Shown here: positions 6,725 to 6,805 of the stretch, piece after piece
Numbering within the stretch: position 1 is the stretch's first letter
Layout: every line of letters starts with the position of its first letter
NCBI GenBank assembly: GCA_955652845.1
Contig: CATPBY010000152.1
Span: 1-6,805, forward strand
DNA from: an uncultured Terriglobales bacterium
GTDB taxonomy: Bacteria > Acidobacteriota > Terriglobia > Terriglobales > Acidobacteriaceae
Length of the DNA: 6,805 nucleotides
Direction: 5' to 3'
Made by a program: the position numbers and the translations under genes
The notes under the pieces: model-generated
The model's database searches: none
What the model saw: only the letters and a program-made list of their open reading frames with translations
What the model was told of the DNA's origin: nothing

Positions 6725-6740
6725 TTTTGAAATTTCAAAA
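6725..6740. promoter_or_regulatory. Perfect 16-bp palindrome just ahead of the last gene's ribosome site
   Basis: TTTTGAAATTTCAAAA reads the same on both strands and ends 3 nt before the GGAGG of the next gene. It could be an operator, or a hairpin or AT-rich leader affecting translation. AT-rich palindromes can arise by chance, but the surrounding DNA is GC-rich. Confidence 0.4.
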
Positions 6741-6743
6741 AAC

Positions 6744-6748
6744 GGAGG
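6744..6748 (+). promoter_or_regulatory. Ribosome binding site GGAGG for the last, cut-off gene
   Basis: GGAGG lies 6 nt before the ATG at 6755. It supports a real gene start at the window edge although only 17 codons are visible. Confidence 0.75.
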
Positions 6749-6754
6749 TTCAAA

Positions 6755-6805
6755 ATGGCTGGAAAGAATACATCAGTGTTCGGTATTTACCCCTCCATCC
6801 AGACC
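6755..6805 (+). CDS. N-terminus of a probable general-stress-type protein (cut off by window end)
   Basis: Only 17 residues are visible, MAGKNTSVFGIYPSIQT, and the frame is open to the right edge. The start is supported by GGAGG 6 nt ahead. The MAGKNT-VFGIYP beginning resembles, from memory, a family of about 170-200-aa proteins with a glycine-rich hydrophobic middle that are annotated as general-stress or DUF-type proteins in Acidobacteriota and others. With so little sequence the family call is weak. The 59-nt gap after the 49-aa membrane protein gene allows co-transcription. Confidence 0.6.
   Translation, partial: MAGKNTSVFGIYPSIQT

Overview
The window reads as a signal-transduction locus from a GC-rich (high-50s % GC by eye) free-living bacterium. 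The combination of a Nik1-like HAMP-array hybrid kinase, a REC-PAS-HisKA_3 kinase, NarL-type regulators, a tiny DUF5670/lmo0937-type membrane protein and a protein starting MAGKNTSVFGIYPS is one I associate with Acidobacteriota (Terriglobia). That assignment comes from remembered family resemblance and not from a search, so it is tentative. All supported genes lie on the + strand.

Layout. (1) Positions 1-3338 hold the 3' part of a very large hybrid histidine kinase whose start lies outside the window: two visible 92-residue HAMP-type repeats, a GAF domain, a long coiled coil, HisKA + HATPase, then three receiver domains. (2) Positions 3379-5100 hold a soluble REC-PAS-HisKA_3-HATPase kinase, 40 nt downstream and probably co-transcribed. 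(3) After a 108-nt gap with a bulged inverted repeat comes a receiver-only protein (5209-5619). Nineteen nt later comes a complete NarL/FixJ-type response regulator with a LuxR HTH (5639-6340), whose receiver is about half identical to its neighbour's. (4) A 9-bp stem-loop just after that stop (6351-6376) probably ends the signalling unit. (5) A plausible sigma70-like promoter then precedes a 49-aa two-helix membrane protein (6546-6695). The window ends in the first 17 codons of another gene (6755 onward), preceded by a strong ribosome binding site and a perfect 16-bp palindrome.

How the parts may work together (inference). The large kinase can autophosphorylate at His441 (visible numbering) and carries three acceptor aspartates. 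The second kinase has a receiver at its N-terminus, so its activity could be set by phosphorylation from another kinase, and its HisKA_3 module is of the NarX/DegS type that normally phosphorylates NarL-type regulators such as the one encoded here. The receiver-only protein could act as a phosphate sink or competitor. No histidine phosphotransfer (Hpt) domain is visible, so a link between the hybrid kinase and the other receivers would need an Hpt elsewhere or direct transfer. The two small downstream genes look like envelope/stress genes and are candidate targets, but nothing in the sequence proves that. There is no sign of mobile elements, CRISPR, tRNA or rRNA. I see no clearly new system; the unusual points are the HAMP repeat pair with only synonymous divergence, the receiver lacking its conserved lysine, and the receiver-only paralogue.
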